Source of the DNA: Mangrovimonas futianensis | Lineage (GTDB): Bacteria > Bacteroidota > Bacteroidia > Flavobacteriales > Flavobacteriaceae | Reading direction: 5' to 3' | Length of the DNA: 64,000 bases | NCBI RefSeq assembly: GCF_021245805.1 | Contig: NZ_JAJJNF010000009.1 | Location: 62,001 to 126,000 of the forward strand | Part shown: positions 51,801-59,257 of the stretch, one piece after another | Position numbering within the stretch: position 1 is the stretch's first letter | How the letters are laid out: each line of letters starts with the position of its first letter | The notes under the pieces: generated by a model | The model's input: the letters and a program-made list of their open reading frames with translations, nothing else | Database searches by the model: none | Told to the model about the DNA's origin: nothing | Made by a program: the position numbers and the translations under genes

Positions 51801-52491
51801 AAACGAGCACGGTATGAAGTTTACTATAAAACCGATAGTTGAATCTCATAAGGTAGATTACAATGCCCAGGAAGCCACAGGAGAATTTTTCAACCCAGAA
51901 AACGATGTATTTGAAAGTCAAATGTATGCTGGAGGTGAAATATCTTTCCAATATAAAAACAAGGGCAATCAATTAGCCTTTGTAAGACGGGGTTTTCAGT
52001 TTGACTTGGCTACGGGTTACAAAACCAATATAGATGAATTTAATAATGAATTCCTGTATTTAAAACCTTCGCTATCCATTGACTATCCCATTCATGAAAG
52101 TGGCATAGCCGTGTTAGCAACGAAAATAGGCAGCCAGATGGTATTTGGTGATAATTATGAGTTTTATCACGGTGCGACCTTAGGTGGAAATTTTAGCCTT
52201 AGAGGGTATCGAAACGAACGTTTTAATGGAAAGACAGCCTTCTACCAAAGTACAGATTTAAGAGTGGGAATAGCCAAGTTTAGAACCAATTTTATTCCAA
52301 TAAGAATGGGGGTTACTGCAGGTTTTGATTATGGTCGGATTTGGGTCGAAGATGACCAGTCTCAGGTGTGGCATAACAACTATGGAGGCTCTATTTTTAT
52401 TAATGGCTTTAATGCTCTATCGGGTAATTTGGGACTGTATCACGGAGCAGATGGTAACAGATTTACATTTTCTTTAGGATTTACTTTTTAG
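48877..52491 (+). CDS. Outer-membrane multidomain protein: degenerate phosphoesterase, kinase-like middle, BamA-type barrel
   Basis: 1204 residues with a signal peptide ending SHAQ (about residue 37). Residues about 45-340 resemble a calcineurin-like phosphoesterase, but its metal motifs are changed: TGNTG for a GDAG-type loop, IGNITG for GDN, PGKNEW for PGNHDW and ASDENLQYL for GHxHNLQY; only IHHPILSN remains. The middle (about 400-720) has IGDWDRHSDQWRF (about 581) and RRDRDQAF (about 610), like the catalytic and metal loops of atypical kinases. From about 860 the protein is a 16-strand-like barrel ending in FTFSLGFTF. It would sit in the outer membrane. No near neighbour suggests its substrate. 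Confidence 0.8.
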   Translation: MSMVNIFTFLQSLLNTHKIYFPFCLILIFSFTHSHAQEGVRKISQVFYFTGNTGVDESHYTQEVLSAISQMSQADDKATFVAIGNITGKNGFPPKKKARKRAEELLQKTLMEPMQNFNGRVIYTPGKNEWNKNGHENIDDMESFIQDNSKAEFWPNDGCVREIEDLDTDNVELLMIDSQWFLEDWDEQLYINNKCDIKTREQFFSKFKDDLKDEQNKTVIVAIHHPILSNTRRGFLEKIGGVKKEDYYSQQRKKLRGALETMASMFPDVIFVSASDENLQYLSDDGIPQIISGTGGKKTRKAKADEEDGQFASHDHGFAKLTVYNDNSSEVAFYSVEKGTTQKVFSNIIRRQQTTMDEVSFHDISDWPATKKASIYTSEETSKSLLYNFFWGTHYREVYSKEVEVPVLDLSKLPGNPVAISEGGGNQSRSVRIKDEEDHEYTLRELRKSAVRFIQSVVTDHYVEDYMDNTVAERLVQDFYTTAHPYAPFALNPMLDTLNIYNAEPEIYYLPKQKNLNIFNEDYGDKLYMMETHAGDENKDNPKFGAPDDIVSTSDLLKDMSESKEYQIMESEWIKARLVDMLIGDWDRHSDQWRFSEFEQENDIKLYRPIRRDRDQAFPRYDGLLLKLLKLVIVDFRKMQDFEKGYKNIKWLNFDGYSLDQAFIKNLSWEDWNKQVELIQNRLSDQVIEDSFKVLPNAVQDQYTEDIKIALKKRRDELAEPARAYYEYLNRVQIITGTEDDDMFLITRLPEGKTKVSIESDDKLVFEHTYDKGLTKEIWLYGLDGKDEFQIVGEGDHLIKLKLMGGENNDTYNFENNRKAKLYDYKSKKNTIIGHSKKWLVDDYDINNYNSEKKKYTTNTVFPAIGWDPDAGFKVGFSDTFTTYGLANNPFKSQHTFGAAYFSATSGYEFTYSGEFAHVFHNWNFGIEAGFTSPNYAMNFFGYGNESAYDDNAVDKQYNRIGIAQWYVAPSLIYRNEHGMKFTIKPIVESHKVDYNAQEATGEFFNPENDVFESQMYAGGEISFQYKNKGNQLAFVRRGFQFDLATGYKTNIDEFNNEFLYLKPSLSIDYPIHESGIAVLATKIGSQMVFGDNYEFYHGATLGGNFSLRGYRNERFNGKTAFYQSTDLRVGIAKFRTNFIPIRMGVTAGFDYGRIWVEDDQSQVWHNNYGGSIFINGFNALSGNLGLYHGADGNRFTFSLGFTF

Positions 52492-52510
52492 ATAGCATGG
52501 AGTAAATGTA

Positions 52511-53395
52511 CTAAGCAGATTGGCCCAAATCAAAACCAATTGTTTCCCTGAATAGTTGAGGTGATATATCTGTTTGCTTTTTAAAGAATCTGCTGAAATA
52601 ATATTCATCGTTATAACCTAATTCATAGGCAATTTCTTTGATGGTTTTGTTTGTTAAATAAAGCTCTCTTTTGGCTTCAATGACAATTCGTTCAGCAATC
52701 AATTCAGTTAAGGTTTTATTGAAATGGGTTTTGGTTAATTTGGTGAGTGCTTTTGGGCTTATAGCTAACATGTTTGCATAGTCGCTAGCGGTGTGTTTAG
52801 TCTTATAATGCGTTTCTATGAAGTTTTTTAAGTTTTGTAAAATGAATGGCTCATCATTTTTACTGGTTTCACTTTCTTCTGCCTCTTGCTGTTCTGTTTT
52901 TAATCGTGAAGCAGTAATTAACAAGATTTTTAAATACGAAACCAACAACTCATATTGCGCTAATGCAGGATTGTGCATTTCTAGTTTTAGCTGTTCGATA
53001 AGCATGTTAAAATTTAACTCTGTTTTACTGTCTATTTTTATGGACGGTGAATTGTAAATGTTGTTAAATAAAACGCCATTACATGCCACTTCTTTGTGAT
53101 GTTTATGAATACAAAAAAAGTCAGGATGAAAATAAAGTGCCACACCACTTAAATTGGTTTCTGAGTTAAATTGATAAGGTTGGTAAAGGGAAAAGGAATA
53201 TAAGGTGTCTGATGTTATGGTATAGTTTAAAAAATCGGCATGCACATGTCCTGTTCCATCTTTTATCCATATAATGGAATAGTGATTTAAACGTTGGATA
53301 GTATCAAATGGGTTTTCATTTTCAAAAAACTGAAGCTTAAATGCTAGATTACCTGTTTGCGGATTTATAAGTGTAAAACTGTTATTTTCTTCCAT
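52511..53395 (-). CDS. AraC-family transcriptional regulator
   Basis: 294 residues. The sensor half has FYSFSLYQPYQFNSE-type elements and a His-rich HKHHKEVAC. The DNA-binding half has ASDYANMLAISPKALTKLTK and TIKEIAYELGYNDEYYFSRF, ending TDISPQLFRETIG. It is the last gene of a minus-strand run that includes the membrane, OsmC and zinc-knuckle proteins, 62 bp downstream of the membrane protein. A TATACT/AGTATA inverted repeat (53426-53444) lies in that gap. Its targets are not visible, although the run it belongs to is the natural guess. Confidence 0.92.
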   Translation of the reverse strand: MEENNSFTLINPQTGNLAFKLQFFENENPFDTIQRLNHYSIIWIKDGTGHVHADFLNYTITSDTLYSFSLYQPYQFNSETNLSGVALYFHPDFFCIHKHHKEVACNGVLFNNIYNSPSIKIDSKTELNFNMLIEQLKLEMHNPALAQYELLVSYLKILLITASRLKTEQQEAEESETSKNDEPFILQNLKNFIETHYKTKHTASDYANMLAISPKALTKLTKTHFNKTLTELIAERIVIEAKRELYLTNKTIKEIAYELGYNDEYYFSRFFKKQTDISPQLFRETIGFDLGQSA

Positions 53396-53457
53396 AGGTT
53401 AAATATTTAAATGTGATAAAACGCCTATACTTTACCATAGTATATCTAAGAATTGAT

Positions 53458-54495
53458 TTAAGGGGTTTGATTAATGCTCAAAATAATTCTGTCTGCTATT
53501 TCTTTAGCTGTCGTAATTTTAGACAAATCTGTAAATAATGTTCCATTTTTACCAGAATGATGGCCATGACCTACTAAATTCATGAAACTGTAGGACTTAT
53601 TCTCAAGAACCTTGGGACTAATAGAGGTAGCATATATTAAAGATGGCTGTCCTACTTGTCCGGTTCCTGAATAAATTTCATCATCTGGAAACCTGTCTTC
53701 AGAATAATAAGTGTTCCAGTCGTAAGATTGGTTTACTTCTAACATGACCTTGTAGTTATTTAATTTGTTTAACTTACTATTTGATTTAATTATGAAATTA
53801 CCAGTGGGTGTAGCACCCGAGACGGCATCAATGTCTTGTGAGTTATTGAGCGGTACATATAATCCATCCGCAGCTTGTATCCCTCTTTTATGAGACCAGT
53901 AGGGTAATGCTTCTGGGCGACGTTTTACAGCAGATTTCCACGCTCCGTCTACTTTAGTTCCGTAATCATAAGAACTGGAAGCAATAACTCTGGAAATGTA
54001 TAGAGTCTCTAAATAATTGCCTAAACTATCTTCTAACCAAATGGCAAATAAAGGATATTGAAAAGCATTTCCTTTTTTTAATTCTATTTCAAAATGCAAG
54101 CCTTTTTGCTCGTTATTTAGAGTTATAATTTGATAATCAAATTGGTTTTCAGATTTCCCCAATTGCTTGTTTCTTAGTTCGTTGCCGAAATTATACACTT
54201 CATTAAAGATAGGTAAATTTAAACATAAGGCAGTTACAACAACCATTGTTATACCTGCAATTAAAGGGCTTTGAAGCTTTTGTAGGCTTGATTTTCTTTT
54301 TCCTGAAAGGTAATTATACAATGGTTTTTTATTATTTATAATATGAAAAACCATAGCAAGAATAAACAATAACCCGAAAGCTGTATGTACCGATGCTACT
54401 ACTTTATTAAAGGGTTTGAAATACATTAATAAACCTGAACCAAATAATACCAGTAGTTTAACAATTAATATGTTTCCTAAAAGTCTTCTATCCAT
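53458..54495 (-). CDS. Membrane protein with DUF4405-like helices and a periplasmic domain bearing an SGAT motif
   Basis: 345 residues. Three hydrophobic segments (about 7-27, 32-52 and 76-95) carry His in VHTAFG and FHIINNK that could ligate heme, as in DUF4405 proteins. The periplasmic part (about 100-345) has LFAIWLEDSLGNYLETLYIS, a DUF2271-like fold, and DAVSGATPTGNF near residue 225. That sequence matches the D-x-x-S-G-A-T pattern that ApbE flavinylates with FMN, although DUF2271-like proteins may keep it for other reasons. It probably works in periplasmic electron transfer. It is co-directional with OsmC, 12 bp downstream of it. Confidence 0.72.
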   Translation of the reverse strand: MDRRLLGNILIVKLLVLFGSGLLMYFKPFNKVVASVHTAFGLLFILAMVFHIINNKKPLYNYLSGKRKSSLQKLQSPLIAGITMVVVTALCLNLPIFNEVYNFGNELRNKQLGKSENQFDYQIITLNNEQKGLHFEIELKKGNAFQYPLFAIWLEDSLGNYLETLYISRVIASSSYDYGTKVDGAWKSAVKRRPEALPYWSHKRGIQAADGLYVPLNNSQDIDAVSGATPTGNFIIKSNSKLNKLNNYKVMLEVNQSYDWNTYYSEDRFPDDEIYSGTGQVGQPSLIYATSISPKVLENKSYSFMNLVGHGHHSGKNGTLFTDLSKITTAKEIADRIILSINQTP

Positions 54496-54507
54496 AGTTT
54501 GCTTTTT

Positions 54508-54918
54508 CTATTTTAAATCCGTGGAATCATGAATCGTCCATTCACCTTTTATCAAGCGGGTAACATAGCAATTGTCGGCCTCTTGAATAAGCATCGATTT
54601 TTGCTCTTCTGTAATATTGCCAGATATTTTAATGGCAGAGTTTACTTCTGTGGTAAAACTTCCGTCTGCATTTTTTCTCGCGATTTGAGATAATTGGGCA
54701 TCAACGTCTTCTATTTCTATTCTATGTCTTCTAGCCACGTTTCTTATGGTTGCGACTTTACACATAGAGATTCCTGCCAATACTAGTTCTGTTGGAGTCA
54801 TTCCTAGATCGGTACCTTTTACTTTCAAAGGCTCGTCACCTACAATGGTGTGTTTTCCATTTGAAATGATTGATTGATACCCAGTGGGTATATTTTTTAT
54901 ATTTATTTCTGTTGCCAT
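54508..54918 (-). CDS. OsmC-family peroxidase-like protein
   Basis: 136 residues, cytoplasmic. TELVLAGISMCKVATIRNVA provides the first Cys (about 52) and EADNCYVTRLIKGEW the second (about 115). This is the Cys pair used by OsmC/Ohr proteins to reduce organic hydroperoxides, here with normal spacing. The short length and the RHRIEIEDV strand fit the OsmC branch. It lies 12 bp before the DUF4405-like membrane protein and 27 bp after the zinc-knuckle gene, pointing to one redox operon. Confidence 0.9.
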   Translation of the reverse strand: MATEINIKNIPTGYQSIISNGKHTIVGDEPLKVKGTDLGMTPTELVLAGISMCKVATIRNVARRHRIEIEDVDAQLSQIARKNADGSFTTEVNSAIKISGNITEEQKSMLIQEADNCYVTRLIKGEWTIHDSTDLK

Positions 54919-54945
54919 TCTTATTGTTTTATAGATTTTTTTCGA

Positions 54946-55218
54946 CTAATTATTACAGCTTTCAAAACATACATTACAAACCTGTTTTTTCTCTTTGGGT
55001 TCCAGCTGTAAGAGCTTCACGTTTTGCTCAATATAGGCTCGAATCCATCCTTTTTTATGTGTTTTATTTTCTAAACTTTCAGTTTTTAAAGGCTTGTAAA
55101 TTGTGCCTCCGTATTCTTGCCTTCCCCAACAGTTAGGACAAAAATCTTCAGTTGTTTTACCTTCCCTCACTTGAGGGGATTTATTAAAAAGGGAGATGAT
55201 AATTTTAAATGAATTCAT
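54946..55218 (-). CDS. Small protein with two CxxC pairs
   Basis: 90 residues. FCPNCWGRQEYGG and VCNVCFESCNN provide two CxxC pairs about 50 residues apart, separated by a helix (KGWIRAYIEQNVKLLQLEP). It is most likely a zinc-binding or redox-active small protein that recurs in Bacteroidota; function unknown. It lies between the CMD-like gene (and its terminator) and OsmC, on the same strand. With OsmC and CMD it brings three Cys-based redox modules together. Confidence 0.7.
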   Translation of the reverse strand: MNSFKIIISLFNKSPQVREGKTTEDFCPNCWGRQEYGGTIYKPLKTESLENKTHKKGWIRAYIEQNVKLLQLEPKEKKQVCNVCFESCNN

Positions 55219-55242
55219 TTGAGTTTATTTTTAAAAGTTTAA

Positions 55243-55274
55243 AAAGGGAAGTCTGAAAAAGCAGGCTTCCCTTG
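55243..55274 (-). terminator. Rho-independent terminator after the CMD-like gene
   Basis: AAGGGAAG and CTTCCCTT pair around a 14-nt loop that itself pairs partly (CTG/CAG), six bases after the CMD-like stop codon. On the minus strand a T-rich tract follows. Confidence 0.7.
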
Positions 55275-55279
55275 GTTTT

Positions 55280-55825
55280 TTAAATACTTTCGGCTACAGG
55301 AAAATCTACGGGAACTTTTGTCAGGTTGTGTAAATAGTTCATGGCAGTTTTATCACTTACCTGAAGAATTAAGTCAACTAAATTTTCATTTGTATAACCT
55401 TGTTCAAAGAAGTTATTTAGGTTCTCATCGGCCGCATTTCCCTTGCTTTTGGTAATGTCGGCGGTAAGTTTTACCAAAGAATCCAACTTGGCATTATCAC
55501 TTTTACCACGTCTAATATCTAACAATTGATCGTCAGTGAAACCATTCATTTTCCCAATTACCGTGTGCGCGCTCAAACAATAAACACAGCCATTTACTTC
55601 ACTTACAATTAGGTTGATAGCTTCTTTTTCTTTGTTAGAGAATGATGTTTTTGCATTTTGAAAGTTCAAATACCTTCCAAGACCGTTATCCGAATAGGCC
55701 ATGGTAGCATAGAGATTCGGCACAAAACCCAAGGCTTTGTTTAAATTGTCAAAAATTTCTTGATTACTAGAAGCTACTTCATCTCTTGAAGGAACTTTGA
55801 ATTCTGAAACGGTTACATTTTCCAT
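55280..55825 (-). CDS. Carboxymuconolactone decarboxylase/AhpD-like protein
   Basis: 181 residues, cytoplasmic. NGCVYCLSAHTVIGKMNGF (about residue 78) has the CxxC-x-x-H of AhpD-type peroxidases, with the preceding acidic helix. It probably reduces peroxides or disulfides by a thiol relay; the name decarboxylase is only the superfamily label. It has its own promoter region (55861-55932) that matches the one before the gene at 57975, and faces the AraC gene at 56083. It precedes a terminator and then OsmC genes on the same strand. Confidence 0.92.
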   Translation of the reverse strand: MENVTVSEFKVPSRDEVASSNQEIFDNLNKALGFVPNLYATMAYSDNGLGRYLNFQNAKTSFSNKEKEAINLIVSEVNGCVYCLSAHTVIGKMNGFTDDQLLDIRRGKSDNAKLDSLVKLTADITKSKGNAADENLNNFFEQGYTNENLVDLILQVSDKTAMNYLHNLTKVPVDFPVAESI

Positions 55826-55860
55826 TTTATTAAGGTTTTAAATTATTTGTCATTATTGAC

Positions 55861-55932
55861 AGTACAAAATTGGGTATTGCATGGTTGTTATAAAATGGAT
55901 GAATTTCGTCTGTTGATGGACAATTTTCCCTA
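55861..55932 (-). promoter_or_regulatory. AraC-type promoter/operator, copy in front of the CMD-like gene
   Basis: Aligns without gaps over 72 bp, read on the minus strand, to 57873-57944: GGAAAATT-TCCAT, then ATCCATTTTAT, then a -7 box CAATTTTG (55865-55872). The TCCAT elements start 21 bp apart. No -33 TTG is visible. Confidence 0.7.
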
Positions 55933-56082
55933 CTATTAAAATACTTGCTCGAAAGTAGTTAGACGATGCCGTAGCTTTTTATTGCTGAAGTAGGAAGATT
56001 TATTTTAAAAGGAATTATAAACTCACAAATATTCAATTCAAATGATGTACTTGCCATGATTATTGTTTAATTTTATGAGTTC

Positions 56083-56937
56083 ATGACTCGAGATTTTATC
56101 GATATTAACGATTTTACCATTTTGGTAGAAGAGGCTTTTTCTGAAGGTGTGACTATAGATGCTTGCCGATTTGATGAGCCTGTAATTGCTGTGGCTTTTT
56201 ACGGTTCTGGAAATGTGGACCTTTCTGTTAACTATAAAAACAAGGAAAAACAATTTCAACAAACTAAAGGTTTGGCACTGTCTTTCTATGCTGATGATAA
56301 TGTTGAATTTGTACATACGGTATCTCCAGAAAAGCCTTTGCGCTGCCTTTTAATTGCTACTTCTATTAGAAACTTAGATAGATTACCCAATGATGAAGGT
56401 GAGATTTTTTCAAGCTTATTAAATGAACTAGTAAATCCTTCAGACCATTACGTTGAGGGACCTAAATTTTTAATGACCCCCGAAATGGATCATATTGTTG
56501 ATTCCGTGTTTAATATGAAATACGTTGGGAAAACAAAAATGATGTTTTTTCGTAGTCAAATGACGACCTTATTGTCACATTTTTTTGGACAATTAGCTTC
56601 TGGGCAAACAGAAAAGATAAATGCCACAGAAAGAGAAAAATTGTTTTTGGCTAAAGATATATTAGTTAATAATTTGGATAATCCGCCCACGCTTTCCGAG
56701 TTGTCTGTCCAAATAGGTTTAAATACCTATAATCTTAAAAAAAACTTCAAAGAATTATTTGGGACACCCGTTTTCAAATATTTGCAAAATGAACGTTTGA
56801 AAACCGCCCATGAATTAATTAGCAGTGAAAATGCCACTGTTCAAGAAGCAGCTTGGCAAGTGGGGTATGATAGTTTAGGATCATTTTCTAATGCTTTTGA
56901 GAAAAAATATGGCTACAGACCAAGCCAAATTAAATAA
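56083..56937 (+). CDS. AraC-family transcriptional regulator (locus III)
   Basis: 284 residues. The sensor half includes VAFYGSGNVDLSVNYKNK and an LALSFYADDNVEFVH strand. The C-terminal half carries LSELSVQIGLNTYNLKKNFK and VQEAAWQVGYDSLGSFSNAF, ending YGYRPSQIK, a TonB-island-like AraC of the kind common in Bacteroidota. It lies between the CMD-like unit (divergent) and the NmrA gene (co-directional) and sits between two copies of a repeated promoter, so it probably regulates both 55825 and 57975 genes. Confidence 0.92.
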   Translation: MTRDFIDINDFTILVEEAFSEGVTIDACRFDEPVIAVAFYGSGNVDLSVNYKNKEKQFQQTKGLALSFYADDNVEFVHTVSPEKPLRCLLIATSIRNLDRLPNDEGEIFSSLLNELVNPSDHYVEGPKFLMTPEMDHIVDSVFNMKYVGKTKMMFFRSQMTTLLSHFFGQLASGQTEKINATEREKLFLAKDILVNNLDNPPTLSELSVQIGLNTYNLKKNFKELFGTPVFKYLQNERLKTAHELISSENATVQEAAWQVGYDSLGSFSNAFEKKYGYRPSQIK

Positions 56938-57026
56938 ACTCCTTTTGAAACAAATCAAATTCTTTTTGGGATAACTTATTCCTTTCTTTAAGTGTGACTT
57001 TTGCTTCATAATTAAAAAATCAAATT

Positions 57027-57854
57027 ATGAACAGTAACATTTTAGTGCTCGGAGCTACAGGTAAAACAGGTAGTCGAGTTATCAAACAATTACAAAAGAA
57101 AGGAATTGAACCAAGAAAGGGATCGAGAAATGCCACTCCTAAATTCGATTGGGATGATAAAGATACATGGGTGAAGGCTTTAGAAAATATTGAAAGATTG
57201 TACATCAACTATTATCCCGATTTGGCTGTTCCTGGCGCAAAGGAAGCCATTGAAAGTTTAACGTATTTAGCTAAAGAACTTGGTGTGAAAAAGGTTGTCC
57301 TTTTATCAGGGAAAGGTGAAACGGAAGCCGAAGCCTGTGAAAAAATCATCATGGATTCTAGAATAAATTACACCATTGTAAGGGCTTCATGGTTTAACCA
57401 AAACTGGAGTGAAAGTTTCTTTTTAGATCCCATACTCTCAGGAGATATTGCTTTGCCCATGACGGATGTATTAATTCCTTTTGTAGATGCAGAAGATATA
57501 GCTGAAGTGGCTGCTACTGTTTTGATAGACGATTCTTATAACGGAGAAATTATTGAAGTAACAGGTCCAGAGTTACTCACTTTTAAGGACATTGTCACAG
57601 CGATTTCAATGGTGAGTAAAAGAAATTTGACCCTTCACCACATTACTCTTGAACAGTATGTAGATGGCATGAAACAAATGCAATTACCAACCGATCTCGT
57701 TTGGTTGATTGAATATTTATTTAGTCATGTATTAACCAATCCTGAAAATCAAATAATCACCCACGACATAGAAAAAGTATTGGCTAAAAAACCCAAAACA
57801 TTTTTACAATATGCCCAAGAAGCTTCTAAAACAGGAGTATGGCAACCGTATTAA
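57027..57854 (+). CDS. NmrA-like NAD(P)-binding protein
   Basis: 275 residues, cytoplasmic. LGATGKTGSRVIKQL (residues 7-21) is the Rossmann loop; LVLLSGKGETEAEACEKI-like and RINYTIVRASWFNQNW blocks (about 90-135) identify the NmrA/EasG branch of atypical SDRs. It may reduce a quinone or unsaturated carbonyl or sense the NADP state. Third NmrA-like gene of this window (with 19503 and 37477), each next to an AraC locus. Confidence 0.9.
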   Translation: MNSNILVLGATGKTGSRVIKQLQKKGIEPRKGSRNATPKFDWDDKDTWVKALENIERLYINYYPDLAVPGAKEAIESLTYLAKELGVKKVVLLSGKGETEAEACEKIIMDSRINYTIVRASWFNQNWSESFFLDPILSGDIALPMTDVLIPFVDAEDIAEVAATVLIDDSYNGEIIEVTGPELLTFKDIVTAISMVSKRNLTLHHITLEQYVDGMKQMQLPTDLVWLIEYLFSHVLTNPENQIITHDIEKVLAKKPKTFLQYAQEASKTGVWQPY

Positions 57855-57872
57855 AAACATAGGACTGCTCTA

Positions 57873-57944
57873 AATGGAAAATTATCCATTCTAAGGCGCA
57901 TAATATCCATTTTATGATTTAGAATCAATGATCAAATTTGTAAG
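57873..57944 (+). promoter_or_regulatory. AraC-type promoter/operator, copy in front of the DUF3108-like gene
   Basis: Partner of 55861-55932. TATCCATT at 57883 and 57904 is a perfect 8-bp direct repeat with 21-bp spacing, followed by TTATG and a -7 box CAAATTTG (57933-57940) at the same offset as in the partner. Confidence 0.7.
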
Positions 57945-57974
57945 TCCAAAATTCAAACTATTAAAAACGATAAA

Positions 57975-58712
57975 ATGAAATATATGCTTTATATAATTGT
58001 ATTCATTGTAAATACAACCCTATCCACTTTTGCCAAGGAAAAGCAATTAAACCCTTTAAACCATCCAGCAAATGAACGTCTATTGAGAACGGAAACTTAC
58101 ATAATGGATTGGTTGATGCTAACTGATACTTCCGAGGTGAAAATAGGAGAAGTAGAAACTCAAATTCAAAAAAAAGACGCTGTTATCTATTTGATTACCA
58201 AGGTGAAAATGAATCAGTCTTCTGATAAATGGGTTGATAGTACTGTGGTTTCCTCAGAAAATTTTAAACCAATTTACCATGCTTCTTACAATAAGCAAAG
58301 AGATATGGTACTGAAGTTCGATAAAAATGTAACAGGTTATTACCTAGATAAACAAACAGGTCTCAAAACTGAAATTTTAGAAGAAACCTATCAACCATTT
58401 TTTGATAGTAATTTTTATCCGCAACTGATTCGGCTACTACCATTAAAAGAAAATTATTCGGCTACTATTTCGATTTTTGATTACAATCCAAAATCTAAAA
58501 TAGGAGCTATTACGGCAACCATCAAAAACACCAAAAAGACAAATGAGATTTTTAATGATGTATCCATTGATGTTTGGAAAATTGAGGTTATGGATGATAT
58601 TTCAGACAATAATACATGGAATACTTATTATATTGATGCCCGAACCAGAAAATTACTCAAACAAGAAATAGACTTTGGTGGTCGAAAAATGATCATGAGA
58701 CTAATAGAATAA
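57975..58712 (+). CDS. Exported DUF3108-like protein
   Basis: 245 residues with a signal peptide (MKYMLYIIVFIVNTTLSTFA). The mature part alternates strands around RTETYIMDWLMLTDTSEVK, YHASYNKQRDMVLKFD and a C-terminal YYIDARTRKLLKQEIDF, similar to the LolB-like fold of DUF3108 proteins, which are thought to be periplasmic lipid-binding. Assignment is tentative. It has the locus III promoter copy and begins a unit with the GNAT gene 5 bp downstream. Confidence 0.7.
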   Translation: MKYMLYIIVFIVNTTLSTFAKEKQLNPLNHPANERLLRTETYIMDWLMLTDTSEVKIGEVETQIQKKDAVIYLITKVKMNQSSDKWVDSTVVSSENFKPIYHASYNKQRDMVLKFDKNVTGYYLDKQTGLKTEILEETYQPFFDSNFYPQLIRLLPLKENYSATISIFDYNPKSKIGAITATIKNTKKTNEIFNDVSIDVWKIEVMDDISDNNTWNTYYIDARTRKLLKQEIDFGGRKMIMRLIE

Positions 58713-58717
58713 AACAT

Positions 58718-59191
58718 ATGAGACCCAAAATAGACCACTTTATGGGAGAAATAGATACTATCGGGAAAAGTGAATTTAAAGATGTAGTTAATGTTTGGGA
58801 AGCTTCCGTTAGGGCAACCCATCATTTTCTGAAGGAAGAAGATATTGAATATTTTAAGCCACTGATTTTAAACACCTATTTGGATGCGGTGGAATTAAGG
58901 GGTATTAGGACAATTGAGAATAAAATAGCAGGCTTCCTTGGTGTTGCAGAACAAAATTTGGAAATGTTGTTTATTCACCCTAATTATAGAGGAAAAGGAC
59001 TTGGCAAAACGTTGCTAGCCTATTCGATTGAGCAGATGAATGTAAGGAAGGTTGATGTAAACGAGCAGAACGAACAAGCTGTCGGGTTTTACATCCATTC
59101 TGGTTTTGAAGTGGTTGGGCGCTCTGATTTGGATGCTTCTGGAAAACCTTATCCAATGTTACACATGCAATTAAAATCATTCAATTCTTGA
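58718..59191 (+). CDS. GNAT-family N-acetyltransferase
   Basis: 157 residues, cytoplasmic. EASVRATHHFLKEEDIEYF is the N-terminal signature of the YjgM/YjaB-like branch, and FIHPNYRGKGLGKTLL near residue 85 is motif A, the acetyl-CoA pyrophosphate-binding loop. NEQNEQAVGFYIHSGFEVVG completes motif B. It acetylates an amine from acetyl-CoA; the acceptor is unknown. It follows the DUF3108-like gene by 5 bp. Confidence 0.9.
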   Translation: MRPKIDHFMGEIDTIGKSEFKDVVNVWEASVRATHHFLKEEDIEYFKPLILNTYLDAVELRGIRTIENKIAGFLGVAEQNLEMLFIHPNYRGKGLGKTLLAYSIEQMNVRKVDVNEQNEQAVGFYIHSGFEVVGRSDLDASGKPYPMLHMQLKSFNS

Positions 59192-59257
59192 AAAAGCCGA
59201 ATTTGGTGATCAAAAAAAGTCAGTTATAATAGACCTGAATAAACAAAAAAGCGAAAA

